Assembly (NCBI RefSeq): GCF_020400605.1
Contig: NZ_JAINRD010000008.1
Coordinates: 62,001-126,000, forward strand
DNA length: 64,000 nucleotides
Origin: Streptomyces aculeolatus
Lineage (GTDB): Bacteria; Actinomycetota; Actinomycetes; Streptomycetales; Streptomycetaceae
Reading direction: 5' to 3'
Made by a program: the position numbers and the translations under genes. The notes under the pieces are model-generated. The model ran no database searches and had not been told where the DNA came from. It saw nothing but the letters and a program-made list of their open reading frames with translations. Positions 25,966-38,545 of this stretch are shown here, in pieces (the stretch's first letter is position 1; every line of letters starts with the position of its first letter).

Positions 25966-25979
25966 TGGATGAGGGATGC

Positions 25980-26252
25980 CTACTGCGCGGGGCCTTCGGT
26001 GGCCTCGGAGGTCAGCAGACCCGCGTTGATCTCGCGGAGCGCGATGGACAGCGGCTTCTCGTGCACGTGGGTGTCCACCAGCGGGCCGACGTACTCCAGC
26101 AGGCCCTCGCCGAGCTGGGAGTAGTACGCATTGATCTGCCGCGCGCGCTTCGCCGCGTAGATCACGAGGCTGTACTTGGAGTCGGTCGCCTCAAGCAGCT
26201 CGTCGATCGGCGGGTTGATGATGCCCTCGGGCGCGGTGATGGGAGAGGACAA
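25980..26252 (-). CDS. rpoZ: DNA-directed RNA polymerase omega subunit
   Basis: Encodes 90 residues from a TTG start at 26252, ahead of which lies GGAAGG. The family sequence is almost invariant in Streptomyces: GIINPPIDELLEATDSKYSL, AAKRARQINAYY and HEKPLSIALREINAG. Omega helps RNA polymerase assembly and stability. It follows gmk, as in many bacteria. Confidence 0.95.
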   Translation of the reverse strand: MSSPITAPEGIINPPIDELLEATDSKYSLVIYAAKRARQINAYYSQLGEGLLEYVGPLVDTHVHEKPLSIALREINAGLLTSEATEGPAQ

Positions 26253-26283
26253 CCTATCCAGCCTTCCAGTGAAACTTCACGAA

Positions 26284-26877
26284 TCAAACCTGCATCAAGG
26301 CTAGCAGCTCGGCGGAGACGTCCTCGACGGAGGTATTGACAAGCGTCGAGTCGAACTCCTGCTCGGCCGCCAGCTCCGTACGGGCCGCGGCCAGCCGGCG
26401 CTCGATGACCTCCGGCGGCTCCGTGCCGCGCCCGGTGAGCCGGCGCACCAGCTCGTCCCAGCTCGGCGGGGCGAGGAAGACCAGCTGCGCGTCCGGCATG
26501 CTCTCCCGGACGAGCCGGGCCCCCTGGAGGTCGATCTCCAGCAGCACGGGCTCGCCGGCGTCCAGCCGCTCCAGCACGGGCCCGCGCGGGGTGCCGTACC
26601 GGTTGCCGGAGAACTCCGCCCACTCCAGCAGCTCGCCGTTGGCGACGAGCTTGTCGAACTCGTCGTCGCTGACGAAGAAGTACTGGACGCCGTGCCGTTC
26701 GCCGGGGCGCGGCCTGCGGGTCGTCGCGGACACCGAGAGCCACACCTCGGGATGGACCTTGCGCAGATGCGCGACGACCGTGCTCTTGCCGACCCCGGAG
26801 GGGCCGGAGAGCACGGTCAGCCGCGGACGATCTGCCGGCGGGACGGGGGCCGCCCCCCGGGAGAAGGCTGTACTCAT
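26284..26877 (-). CDS. gmk: Guanylate kinase
   Basis: Encodes 197 residues. The P-loop GPSGVGKST is followed by SVSATTRRPRPGERHGVQYFFV (GMP-binding), GNRYGTPR, and LEIDLQGARLVRE. It phosphorylates GMP to GDP. It sits between mihF and rpoZ, spaced by 31-38 bases, probably on one transcript. Confidence 0.95.
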   Translation of the reverse strand: MSTAFSRGAAPVPPADRPRLTVLSGPSGVGKSTVVAHLRKVHPEVWLSVSATTRRPRPGERHGVQYFFVSDDEFDKLVANGELLEWAEFSGNRYGTPRGPVLERLDAGEPVLLEIDLQGARLVRESMPDAQLVFLAPPSWDELVRRLTGRGTEPPEVIERRLAAARTELAAEQEFDSTLVNTSVEDVSAELLALMQV

Positions 26878-26915
26878 GCAGCGATTATCCCGGTTTTCCG
26901 GAGTGCCTCGGAACG

Positions 26916-27239
26916 TCAGGAACCGGTGCTGCCGAACTCGCGCTCCAGCGAGGCGATCTGGTTGGAGCCCAGACCGCGCACACGACGGCTCTCGGAGATG
27001 CCGAGCCGCTCCATGATCTGCTTGGCGCGCACCTTGCCCACGCCGGGCATGGACTCAAGCAGGGCGGAGACCTTCATCTTGCCGATGACGTCGTTCTCCT
27101 GGCCCTGCTTGATGACGTCGTGCAGGGAAGCGCCGGAGTGCTTCAGCCGATTCTTGACCTCGGCGCGCTCCCGGCGAGCCGCTGCGGCCTTCTCGAGCGC
27201 GGCTGCGCGCTGTTCAGGGGTAAGGGGCGGAAGAGCCAC
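26916..27239 (-). CDS. mihF: Actinobacterial integration host factor (sIHF/mIHF)
   Basis: Encodes 107 residues from GTG at 27239. It is nearly identical to Streptomyces sIHF as remembered: LPPLTPEQRAAALEKAA, DVIKQGQENDVIGKMKVSAL and an H2TH-like GVGKVRAKQIMERLGIS. It is a basic nucleoid protein that bends DNA and, in mycobacteria and Streptomyces, affects topology, sporulation and antibiotic output. It has its own promoter and lies downstream of pyrF. Confidence 0.95.
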   Translation of the reverse strand: MALPPLTPEQRAAALEKAAAARRERAEVKNRLKHSGASLHDVIKQGQENDVIGKMKVSALLESMPGVGKVRAKQIMERLGISESRRVRGLGSNQIASLEREFGSTGS

Positions 27240-27287
27240 GCCTACGTCACCTCGGATGTCGAACTAATCGGATATGGAACGGTGTGG

Positions 27288-27316
27288 AACCTAGTGGCCC
27301 CGCACCTGCGGAGCAA
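27288..27316 (-). promoter_or_regulatory. mihF promoter
   Basis: On the minus strand TTGCTC (27316-27311) and TAGGTT (27293-27288) are exactly 17 bases apart, giving a leader of about 40 bases before mihF. Confidence 0.5.
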
Positions 27317-27446
27317 CGAGCAACGCCCTGGCGCCCGCGCTCTGATGACGGAGACTAGCGGCCGAGAAGGCGCCAGTCAGCGAGAACAGACGAAAAGTCC
27401 TGGTCAGACTCAAGTTCCGCGACAAGTTCTGGGTATATCACCCGGT

Positions 27447-28321
27447 TTATGAGGATACGTTCCGTACGTCATCGGCCAATTGTTCGGCCGCCGCCCGCAG
27501 CCTCGCGATATCGGGTCCGTGCGCCAGCACCGACCGGCTTGCGCTCGGCAGGACTTGGGGCAGCGCGGCCCCGAAGAGCCGCGGAAGGTCGGCCGGCGCG
27601 GCGCCCTGGGCGCCGATGCCGGGGGCCAGCAGCGGGCCGTTCACGGCCAGGTCGGCGCCCGCCTCGGCGAGGGTGGCGCCGATGACGGCGCCGGTCGAAC
27701 CGAGCGGCTCGGCACCGCGGTTCTCGGCGGCGATGTGGTCCAGCATCGTCTGCGCGACGGTCCGTGCGCCGTGCGCGCCGTGCACGGAGGCGCGCTGCAC
27801 CTCGCCGCCCTCCGGGTTGGAGGTGAGCGTGACGACGAAGAGCCCGGCGCCGGCGGCGCGGGCGGCGTCCAGCGCGGGGCGCAGCGACTCGTACCCGAGG
27901 TAGGGCGTGACGGTCAGCGCGTCGGAGCGCAGCGGGGCGTCCTTGTCGAGGTACGCGGCGGCGTAGCCGCCCATCGTCGAGCCGATGTCGCCGCGCTTGG
28001 CGTCCATGAGGACCAGCGCGCCGGCCGCGCGCGCCGCCGTGACGGCCTTCTCCAGGACGGCGACTCCCCGGGAGCCGAAGCGCTCGAAGAACGCGGACTG
28101 CGGCTTGAGCACGGCTACGCGGTCCGCCAGGGCCTCGACGGCGGCCATGGTGAAGCGCTCCAGGCCCGCCGGGTCGTCCGGCAGCTCCCAGCGCGCCAGC
28201 AGCGCGGCGTGCGGGTCGATGCCGACGCACAGCGGGCCGCGGGCGGCCATGGCGCGGTGCAGCCGGACACCGAAGGGCTCGGAGGCCTCGGAGGGCGCGG
28301 GTGTCGCGGCGGTCTCGGGGC

Positions 28322-28325
<4 letters not shown>
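27447..28325 (-). CDS. pyrF: Orotidine 5'-phosphate decarboxylase
   Basis: Encodes 292 residues of the longer actinobacterial (type 2) form. The active-site motif is LMDAKRGDIGSTMGGYAAAYL with the Lys-Asp pair, and CVGIDPHAALL near the N-terminus binds the nucleotide. It releases CO2 from OMP to give UMP, the last pathway step. Its ATG overlaps the pyrD stop (ATGA), with GGAAGG seven bases ahead. It is the last gene of the pyr operon. Confidence 0.94.
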
Positions 28326-29524
<1,199 letters not shown>

Positions 29525-29555
29525 AAGGGACCTTCGGCTGCTTCGGGTGCCGTGC

Positions 29556-29583
29556 CCCGCCGGCCCGGTGGCGGGCCGGCGGG
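29556..29583. terminator. Intercistronic hairpin between carB and pyrD
   Basis: Perfect 12-base arms (29556-29567 CCCGCCGGCCCG; 29572-29583 its complement) enclose GTGG. It sits inside the operon after carB and could reduce read-through into pyrD or protect the upstream mRNA. Confidence 0.6.
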
Positions 29584-29607
29584 ACTCGGGTGGGCTGGGG
29601 CGGTCTC

Positions 29608-32920
<3,313 letters not shown>

Positions 32921-32928
<8 letters not shown>

Positions 32929-34081
32929 GCTGGGCTCCCTGTGCTGTCTGCGCCGCGTGCTCCGCCATGAGTCCGGCGAAGCGGTCGAAGAGGTACGCGG
33001 CGTCGTGCGGCCCCGCGGCCGCCTCGGGGTGGTACTGGACGGAGAACGCCGGCCGGTCCAGCAGCCGCAGTCCCTCCACGACCTGGTCGTTGAGGCACAC
33101 GTGGCTGACCTCGGCGCGCCCGTAGGGGGTGTCGGCGACCGTGTCGAGGGGCGCGTCGACGGCGAAGCCGTGGTTGTGCGCGGTGACCTCGACGCGGCCC
33201 GTGGTGCGGTCCTGGACGGGCTGGTTGATGCCGCGGTGGCCGTACTTCAGCTTGTACGTGCCGAAGCCGAGCGCGCGGCCGAGGAGCTGGTTGCCGAAGC
33301 AGATGCCGAACAGCGGGGTGCCGCGCTCCAGCACGGCGCGGACCACGGTGAGGTCGGCGGCGGCCGGGTCGCCGGGGCCGTTGGAGAGGAAGACGCCGTC
33401 GGGCCGGACCGCGTAGACCTCCTCGACCGTGGCGGTGGCGGGCAGCACGTGCACCTCTATGCCGCGCTCGGCCAGTCGCCGCGGCGTCATGCCCTTGATG
33501 CCGAGGTCGAGTGCGGCGACGGTGAAGCGCTTCGCGCCGGCCGCGGGGACGACGTACGCCTCCTCGGTGGCGACCTCGGGCGCGAGGTCCGCGCCCTTCA
33601 TCTGCTCCTGGACCCGCACGCGGGCGAGCATCGCGTCCGGGTCCGCGACCCGGTCGCCGGAGAAGATGCCGACGCGCATCGCGCCGCGCTCGCGCAGGTG
33701 CCGCGTGATCGCCCGGGTGTCGACGCCGGAGATGCCGACGACGCCCTGGCGGCGCAGCTCCTCGTCGAGGGAGCGCGTGGCGCGCCAGCTGGAGGGGACG
33801 CGGGCGGGGTCGCGCACGACGTAGCCGGAGACCCAGATGCGGGCGGACTCGGCGTCCTCGTCGTTGACGCCGGTGTTGCCGACGTGCGGGGCGGTCATGA
33901 CGACGACCTGGCGGTGGTACGAGGGGTCGGTCAGGGTCTCCTGGTAGCCGGTCATGCCGGTGGAGAACACGGCTTCGCCGAAGGTCTCCCCCGTCGCCCC
34001 GTAGGCGCGGCCGCGGAAGCTGCGGCCGTCCTCCAGGACGAGTACGGCGGGGCTTTCCTGGCCGCGGTGGGCTGCGGTCAT
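32921..34081 (-). CDS. carA: Carbamoyl-phosphate synthase small (glutaminase) subunit
   Basis: Encodes 386 residues. The N-terminal CPSase domain (LVLEDGRSFRGRAYGATGE) is followed by a class I glutamine amidotransferase domain. Its Cys lies in FGICFGNQLLG and its His/Glu in SVQYHPEAAAGPHDA. It hydrolyses Gln and channels ammonia to CarB. ATG at 34081 has GGAAGG six bases ahead and overlaps the upstream stop (ATGA). Confidence 0.96.
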
Positions 34082-34683
34082 CGTGTGCCTTCCGTGGTGG
34101 TGCTGTCTGCGGAGCTCGCGGCGGCGTCGGCGGGAGCGGTCTCGGCGGGCGGGGCGCCGAGCGCCGCCACCCAGGCGGCGTGCTCGGCGGCGCGGTCGGA
34201 GCGGAAGCCGGAGTCGTACTCCGCGCCGTCGTGCGCCCAGGTGATCACCAGCAGCCCGCCCTCGGTGAGGACCTTGCCGGCGATGGCCTTGTCGAGCCGG
34301 GCGCCGCGCAGGTGCGCGGCGGGCACGAAGAAGTCCGTGGCCCCGGGGCGTACGACCGCGAGGCCCTGCTCGGTGAGGGTCAGCTCGACGCGGCTGCGCA
34401 CGCCCAGGCCGTGGGCGACGATGCGGTCGAGCCACTGCCCGGCGACGGTGCTGCCGTGGTAGCGCCCGGTCAGCTCCAACCGCACCTCCCCGGCGTCGTC
34501 GGGGACCGGGGGCAGGTCCGGAATACCGGACTGGAGCTGGCCGCGCCACTTCCAGCCCTCGCGCATCAGCCAGTAGACGAGCGCGATGAACAGGACCAGG
34601 CCGACGATCCAGCCGATGCGTGCCGCCCAGTCGGTCACGGGCTGCGACTGCCGTTCGTCGGCGAGGAGGGTGGCGAGCGTCAC
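34078..34683 (-). CDS. Membrane-anchored PH-like domain protein of the pyr operon
   Basis: Encodes 201 residues. One N-terminal membrane helix (about 22-41, IGWIVGLVLFIALVYWLM) is followed by a beta-rich region of about 130 residues (VRLELTGRYHGSTVAGQWLDR, VVRPGATDFFVPAAHLRGARL) that I recognise as the PH-like protein usual between pyrC and carA in Streptomyces. The end is Ala/Ser/Thr-rich. Four-base overlaps with both neighbours bind it into the pyrimidine operon, though no pyrimidine role is known. Its function is unassigned. Confidence 0.8.
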   Translation of the reverse strand: MTLATLLADERQSQPVTDWAARIGWIVGLVLFIALVYWLMREGWKWRGQLQSGIPDLPPVPDDAGEVRLELTGRYHGSTVAGQWLDRIVAHGLGVRSRVELTLTEQGLAVVRPGATDFFVPAAHLRGARLDKAIAGKVLTEGGLLVITWAHDGAEYDSGFRSDRAAEHAAWVAALGAPPAETAPADAAASSADSTTTEGTR

Positions 34684-35975
34684 GCCGGCTCACCCCCGGC
34701 GAGGGTGGCCCGGCCGCGCAGGAAGGTGTGCGTGACCCGGCCGGGCAGCTCGCGCCCTGCGTAGGGGGTGTTCCGGCTGCGGGAGACGAAGCTGTGCGGA
34801 TCCACATGACCACGGTAGGCCGGATCCAGCAGGGTGAGGTTGGCGGGCTCGCCGGAGGCGATGGGCCGGCCGTGGCCGTCGAGGCGGCCGATGGCGGCGG
34901 GCCGGAAGGACATCCGGTCGGCGACGCCGGACCAGTCGAGCAGGCCGGTGTCGACCATCGTCTGCTGCACGACGGACAGCGCCGTCTCCAGGCCGACCAT
35001 GCCCATGGCGGCGGCGGCCCACTCGCAGTCCTTGTCCTCCTGCGGGTGCGGGGCGTGGTCGGTGGCGACGCAGTCGATGGTGCCGTCGGCCAGCGCCTCG
35101 CGCAGCGCGCGCACGTCGGTCTCGGTGCGCAGCGGCGGGTTGACCTTGTAGACGGGGTCGTACGAGCGGACCAGCTCGTCGGTGAGCAGCAGGTGGTGCG
35201 GGGTGACCTCGGCGGTGACGCGCCAGCCCTTGGACTTCGCCCACCGCACGATCTCCACCGAGCCGGCGGTGGACAGGTGGCAGATGTGCACGCGGGAGTC
35301 GACGTGGGCGGCGAGCAGCACGTCCCGGGCGATGACCGACTCCTCGGCGGCGGCGGGCCAGCCGCCGAGGCCCAGCTCGGCGGAGACGACGCCCTCGTTC
35401 ATCTGGGCGCCCTCGGTCAGCCGCGGCTCCTGCGCGTGCTGGGCGACGACGCCGTCGAACGCCTTCACGTACTCCAGCGCCCGGCGCATGATCACGGCGT
35501 CGTCCACGCACTTGCCGTCGTCGGAGAAGACCACGACGCCGGCCGCCGACTCGTGCATGGCGCCCAGCTCGGCGAGCTGCTTGCCCTCCAGGCCCACGGT
35601 GACGGCGCCGACCGGCTGCACGTCGCAGTAGCCGGACTCGCGGCCGAGCCGCCAGACCTGCTCGACGACGCCGGCGGTGTCGGCGACGGGGAAGGTGTTG
35701 GCCATCGCGTGCACGGCGGTGAAGCCGCCCTTCGCGGCGGCGCGGGTGCCGGTCAGGACGGTCTCGGAGTCCTCGCGGCCGGGCTCGCGCAGGTGGGTGT
35801 GGAGGTCGACCAGGCCGGGCAGCAGGATGTGCCCCGCCGCCTCGACCACCTCGGCACCGTCGGCGGGCAGCGCGACGCCGGCCTCGGCGACCTCGGCGAT
35901 GGTCTCGCCGTCGATCAGGACGTCCCGGGCCTCGCCGCCGAGGATCTGCGCGCCGCGGATCAGGGTCTTGCTCAT
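34680..35975 (-). CDS. pyrC: Dihydroorotase
   Basis: Encodes 431 residues of the longer class I amidohydrolase type. Zinc ligands are in DLHTHLREPG and the later His motifs (ICHLSTAG, VTPHHLLLTDE), with the catalytic Asp in VATDHAPH. It closes carbamoyl aspartate to dihydroorotate. Its ATG overlaps the pyrB stop (ATGA), and its stop overlaps the next start. Confidence 0.95.
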   Translation of the reverse strand: MSKTLIRGAQILGGEARDVLIDGETIAEVAEAGVALPADGAEVVEAAGHILLPGLVDLHTHLREPGREDSETVLTGTRAAAKGGFTAVHAMANTFPVADTAGVVEQVWRLGRESGYCDVQPVGAVTVGLEGKQLAELGAMHESAAGVVVFSDDGKCVDDAVIMRRALEYVKAFDGVVAQHAQEPRLTEGAQMNEGVVSAELGLGGWPAAAEESVIARDVLLAAHVDSRVHICHLSTAGSVEIVRWAKSKGWRVTAEVTPHHLLLTDELVRSYDPVYKVNPPLRTETDVRALREALADGTIDCVATDHAPHPQEDKDCEWAAAAMGMVGLETALSVVQQTMVDTGLLDWSGVADRMSFRPAAIGRLDGHGRPIASGEPANLTLLDPAYRGHVDPHSFVSRSRNTPYAGRELPGRVTHTFLRGRATLAGGEPA

Positions 35976-36967
35976 CGGTCGTTCTCCTCGGTGCGTGCGG
36001 TGGTCGGGGCGGGGGCGGCGGCGGGGGCCTCTCCGGGGGCGCCGCCGAGCAGCAGGTAGAGCACGGCCATGCGGATGGAGACGCCGTTGGCGACCTGCTC
36101 GACCGCGGTGCAGCGGGGCGAGTCGGCGACCTCGGCGGTGATCTCCATGCCGCGGTTCATCGGGCCGGGGTGCATGACGAGGGCGTGCTCGGGCATGCGC
36201 GCCATCCGGTCGCCGTCGAGGCCGTAGCGGCGGGCGTACTCGCGCTCGGTGGGGAAGAACGCGGCGTTCATCCGCTCCCGCTGCACCCGCAGCATCATCA
36301 CGCCGTCGGACTTCGGCAGCACGGCGTCCAGGTCGTACGAGACCTCGCAGGGCCAGCGCTCCACGCCGACCGGCACCAGCGTGGGCGGCGCGACGAGCGT
36401 GACCTCGGCGCCGAGGGTGTGCAGCAGCAGCACGTTCGAGCGGGCGACCCGGCTGTGCAGGATGTCGCCGACGACCGTGATGCGGCGGCCGTCGAGCCCG
36501 CCGCCGGTGCCGGGCGCCAGGTGGCGGCGCATGGTGAAGGCGTCGAGGAGCGCCTGCGTGGGGTGCTCGTGGGTGCCGTCGCCGGCGTTGACGACGGAGC
36601 CGTTGATCCAGCCGGAGGTCGCCAGCCGGTGCGGGGCGCCGGAGTCGTGGTGGCGGATGACGACGGCGTCGGCGCCCATGGCCTCCAGGGTCAGGGCGGT
36701 GTCCTTCAGCGACTCGCCCTTGGAGACGGACGAGCCCTTGGCGGAGAAGTTGATGACGTCGGCGGAGAGCCGCTTCGCGGCGGCTTCGAAGGAGATGCGG
36801 GTGCGGGTGGAGTCCTCGTAGAAGAGGTTGACCACGGTGCGGCCGCGCAGGGTCGGCAGCTTCTTGATGGGCCGGTCCGCGATCCGGGCCAGCTCCTCGG
36901 CGGTGTCGAGGATCAGCACGGCGTCGTCGCGGGACAGGTCGGCGGCCGAGATCAGATGGCGCTTCAC
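35972..36967 (-). CDS. pyrB: Aspartate carbamoyltransferase catalytic subunit
   Basis: Encodes 331 residues. The carbamoyl-phosphate site is YEDSTRTRISFEAAAKRL, followed by the 80s loop (FSAKGSSVSKGESLKDTALTL) and the aspartate-binding MMLRVQRERM. It carries out the first committed pyrimidine step. There is no pyrI in the window. GTG at 36967 has GGAG ahead. It is second in the operon after pyrR. Confidence 0.95.
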   Translation of the reverse strand: MKRHLISAADLSRDDAVLILDTAEELARIADRPIKKLPTLRGRTVVNLFYEDSTRTRISFEAAAKRLSADVINFSAKGSSVSKGESLKDTALTLEAMGADAVVIRHHDSGAPHRLATSGWINGSVVNAGDGTHEHPTQALLDAFTMRRHLAPGTGGGLDGRRITVVGDILHSRVARSNVLLLHTLGAEVTLVAPPTLVPVGVERWPCEVSYDLDAVLPKSDGVMMLRVQRERMNAAFFPTEREYARRYGLDGDRMARMPEHALVMHPGPMNRGMEITAEVADSPRCTAVEQVANGVSIRMAVLYLLLGGAPGEAPAAAPAPTTARTEENDR

Positions 36968-37060
36968 TGGGTGCTCCGGGGTGTGGTGGGTACGGCGGGT
37001 CGCGCGCCGCGGCTCACGGGGGCGTACGCCTCCGGCGGCCGGCGGGGCGGGGCGGGCGTC

Positions 37061-37621
37061 CTACTTGGAGCCGAGCAGCACGGCGTCGCGGCCGTCCTGT
37101 TCGGTGAGCTGGACGCGGACCGTCTCCCGCAGCGACGTGGGGAGGTTCTTGCCGACGTAGTCGGCGCGGATGGGCAGCTCGCGGTGGCCGCGGTCGACGA
37201 GGACGGCGAGCTGCACTGCCCGCGGTCTGCCGATGTCGTTCAGCGCGTCGAGGGCCGCGCGGATCGTGCGGCCGGAGAAGAGCACGTCGTCCACGAGGAC
37301 CACCAGCCGGCCGTCGATCCCCTCCGCGGGGATGTCGGTGCGGGCCAGCGCGCGGGGCGGACCCATGCGCAGATCGTCGCGGTACATCGTGATGTCGAGC
37401 GAGCCGACGCCCGACTGGCCGAACTTGCTGCCGGTGATCTCTTCGAGCTTCGCGGCGAGCCGGTGGCCGAGCCACACGCCGCGGGTCGGGATGCCCAGGA
37501 GCACCACGTCGTGGGCGCCTTTGGTGCGCTCCACGATCTCGTGCGCGATGCGGGTCAGCACCCGCTGGATGTCCGGCGCCTCCAGAACGGGCCGGGCCGG
37601 GTCTGTGCCGTGCGTGTCCAT
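37061..37621 (-). CDS. pyrR: Pyrimidine operon regulator PyrR
   Basis: Encodes 186 residues of the phosphoribosyltransferase fold, with the PRPP motif VVLVDDVLFSGRTIRAALDAL. GIPTRGVWLG and the Arg/Lys-rich strands form the RNA-binding face. With bound UMP or UTP, PyrR binds its RNA loop in pyr mRNA; it may also have weak uracil phosphoribosyltransferase activity. It is the first gene of the operon pyrR-pyrB-pyrC-PH-carA-carB-pyrD-pyrF, and its own leader carries a matching loop. Confidence 0.95.
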   Translation of the reverse strand: MDTHGTDPARPVLEAPDIQRVLTRIAHEIVERTKGAHDVVLLGIPTRGVWLGHRLAAKLEEITGSKFGQSGVGSLDITMYRDDLRMGPPRALARTDIPAEGIDGRLVVLVDDVLFSGRTIRAALDALNDIGRPRAVQLAVLVDRGHRELPIRADYVGKNLPTSLRETVRVQLTEQDGRDAVLLGSK

Positions 37622-37638
37622 ACGAAAAGGACCCCCTT

Positions 37639-37660
37639 CCTCGCCTCACGGGACGAGCGT
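37639..37660 (-). promoter_or_regulatory. PyrR-binding RNA loop in the pyr leader
   Basis: The minus-strand RNA reads UCCCGUGAGGC (37653-37643), an exact fit to the PyrR core UCCNGNGAGGY. It is flanked by a CUCG/CGAG stem (37657-37654 with 37643-37640). The element abuts the ribosome site GAGGAAGGGGG of pyrR. No separate terminator-antiterminator pair is evident. Position and form suggest translational repression, the mode described for mycobacterial pyr operons. Confidence 0.75.
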
Positions 37661-37782
37661 TAAAGGACGTCAGGTCCCCTCTACCGTAACAGCGCGGGCC
37701 GACACCACCGCCGCCGGGTCTCTGCCCCGTCTCCACCGTCCGCCTACCACCCTCATGGGTGGCGACCGGATGAATCTTCCGC

Positions 37783-37812
37783 TTGACGAAGCCAAGTTAC
37801 GCTGCGTAACCT
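37783..37812 (+). promoter_or_regulatory. bldD promoter
   Basis: TTGACG (37783-37788) and TAACCT (37807-37812) are 18 bases apart, leaving a leader of roughly 30 bases. The BldD box covers the -10 box. Confidence 0.6.
37796..37810. promoter_or_regulatory. BldD box in the bldD promoter
   Basis: GTTACGCTGCGTAAC fits the published BldD consensus TnACnC(A/T)GnGTnA without mismatch and is palindromic except for its centre. A second palindrome, CTCACAGTGAG, follows at 37811-37821. BldD is known to repress its own gene when bound to c-di-GMP. Confidence 0.85.
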
Positions 37813-37848
37813 CACAGTGAGTTACCAGACTGTCGTCCGGGGAGCCAT

Positions 37849-38352
37849 ATGTCCAGCGAATACGCCAAACAGCTCGGGGCCAAGCTCCGGGGCATCCGTA
37901 CCCAGCAGGGCCTCTCACTGCACGGCGTGGAGGAGAAGTCCCAGGGGCGCTGGAAGGCCGTCGTCGTCGGGTCGTACGAGCGCGGGGACCGTGCGGTCAC
38001 CGTGCAGCGCCTGGCCGAGCTGGCGGACTTCTACGGGGTGCCGGTGCAGGAGCTTCTCCCGGGTTCGGCGCCCGGCGGCGCCGCAGAGCCGCCGCCGAAG
38101 CTCGTGCTGGACCTGGAGCGGCTTGCCCAGATCCCCGCGGAGAAGGCGGGACCGCTGCAGCGCTATGCGGCGACGATCCAGAGCCAGCGCGGGGACTACA
38201 ACGGCAAGGTCCTCTCGATCCGCCAGGACGACCTGCGCACGCTCGCCGTGATCTACGACCAGTCGCCCTCGGTGCTGACCGAGCAGCTCATCGGCTGGGG
38301 CGTCCTGGACGCCGACGCCCGCCGCGCGGTCGTGGTCCACGAGGACGCCTGA
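37849..38352 (+). CDS. bldD: Developmental master regulator BldD
   Basis: Encodes 167 residues and is nearly identical to S. coelicolor BldD as remembered. The N-terminal XRE-type helix-turn-helix is EYAKQLGAKLRGIRTQQGLS through WKAVVVGSYERGDRAV. The C-terminal domain carries the c-di-GMP-binding motifs around RGDYNGKVLSIRQDD. With tetrameric c-di-GMP it dimerises and represses sporulation genes during vegetative growth. ATG at 37849 has GGGGAG ahead. It is transcribed away from pyrR and ends at a very strong hairpin. Confidence 0.97.
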   Translation: MSSEYAKQLGAKLRGIRTQQGLSLHGVEEKSQGRWKAVVVGSYERGDRAVTVQRLAELADFYGVPVQELLPGSAPGGAAEPPPKLVLDLERLAQIPAEKAGPLQRYAATIQSQRGDYNGKVLSIRQDDLRTLAVIYDQSPSVLTEQLIGWGVLDADARRAVVVHEDA

Positions 38353-38376
38353 CGGCTGGTCACCAGCAGAAACGTA

Positions 38377-38424
38377 CCGCCGTCGGCGGGTCGGACCCAT
38401 CCGGGTCCGACCCGCCGACGGCGG
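38377..38424. terminator. Perfect 22-bp-arm bidirectional terminator
   Basis: The arms 38377-38398 and 38403-38424 are exactly complementary, with loop ATCC. The left arm starts CCGCCGTCGGCGGG. It lies between the convergent bldD and nusB and is the strongest hairpin I saw in the window. Confidence 0.9.
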
Positions 38425-38490
38425 CGTGCGTTCGAGGCGCGCGGTTGCGGCGGCAAGGTGGCTCCGCCGGGCCCCGGCGCCGGAAGGATT

Positions 38491-38507
38491 CCGGGGCTCC
38501 GCCCCGG
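38491..38507. terminator. Second hairpin, nusB side
   Basis: CCGGGGC (38491-38497) and GCCCCGG (38501-38507) enclose TCC, 39 bases past the nusB stop. The GGGGCTCCGCCCCGG word is a common Streptomyces 3' hairpin. Confidence 0.6.
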
Positions 38508-38545
38508 ACCCCGAGGACCAGCGCATCCCCGGATCAGCGCCGGAG

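Noticed and set aside
37747..37762. CCACCC-TCAT-GGGTGG inverted repeat between pyrR and bldD
   Set aside because: Only six-base arms and no clear link to either promoter; not strong enough to call a site.
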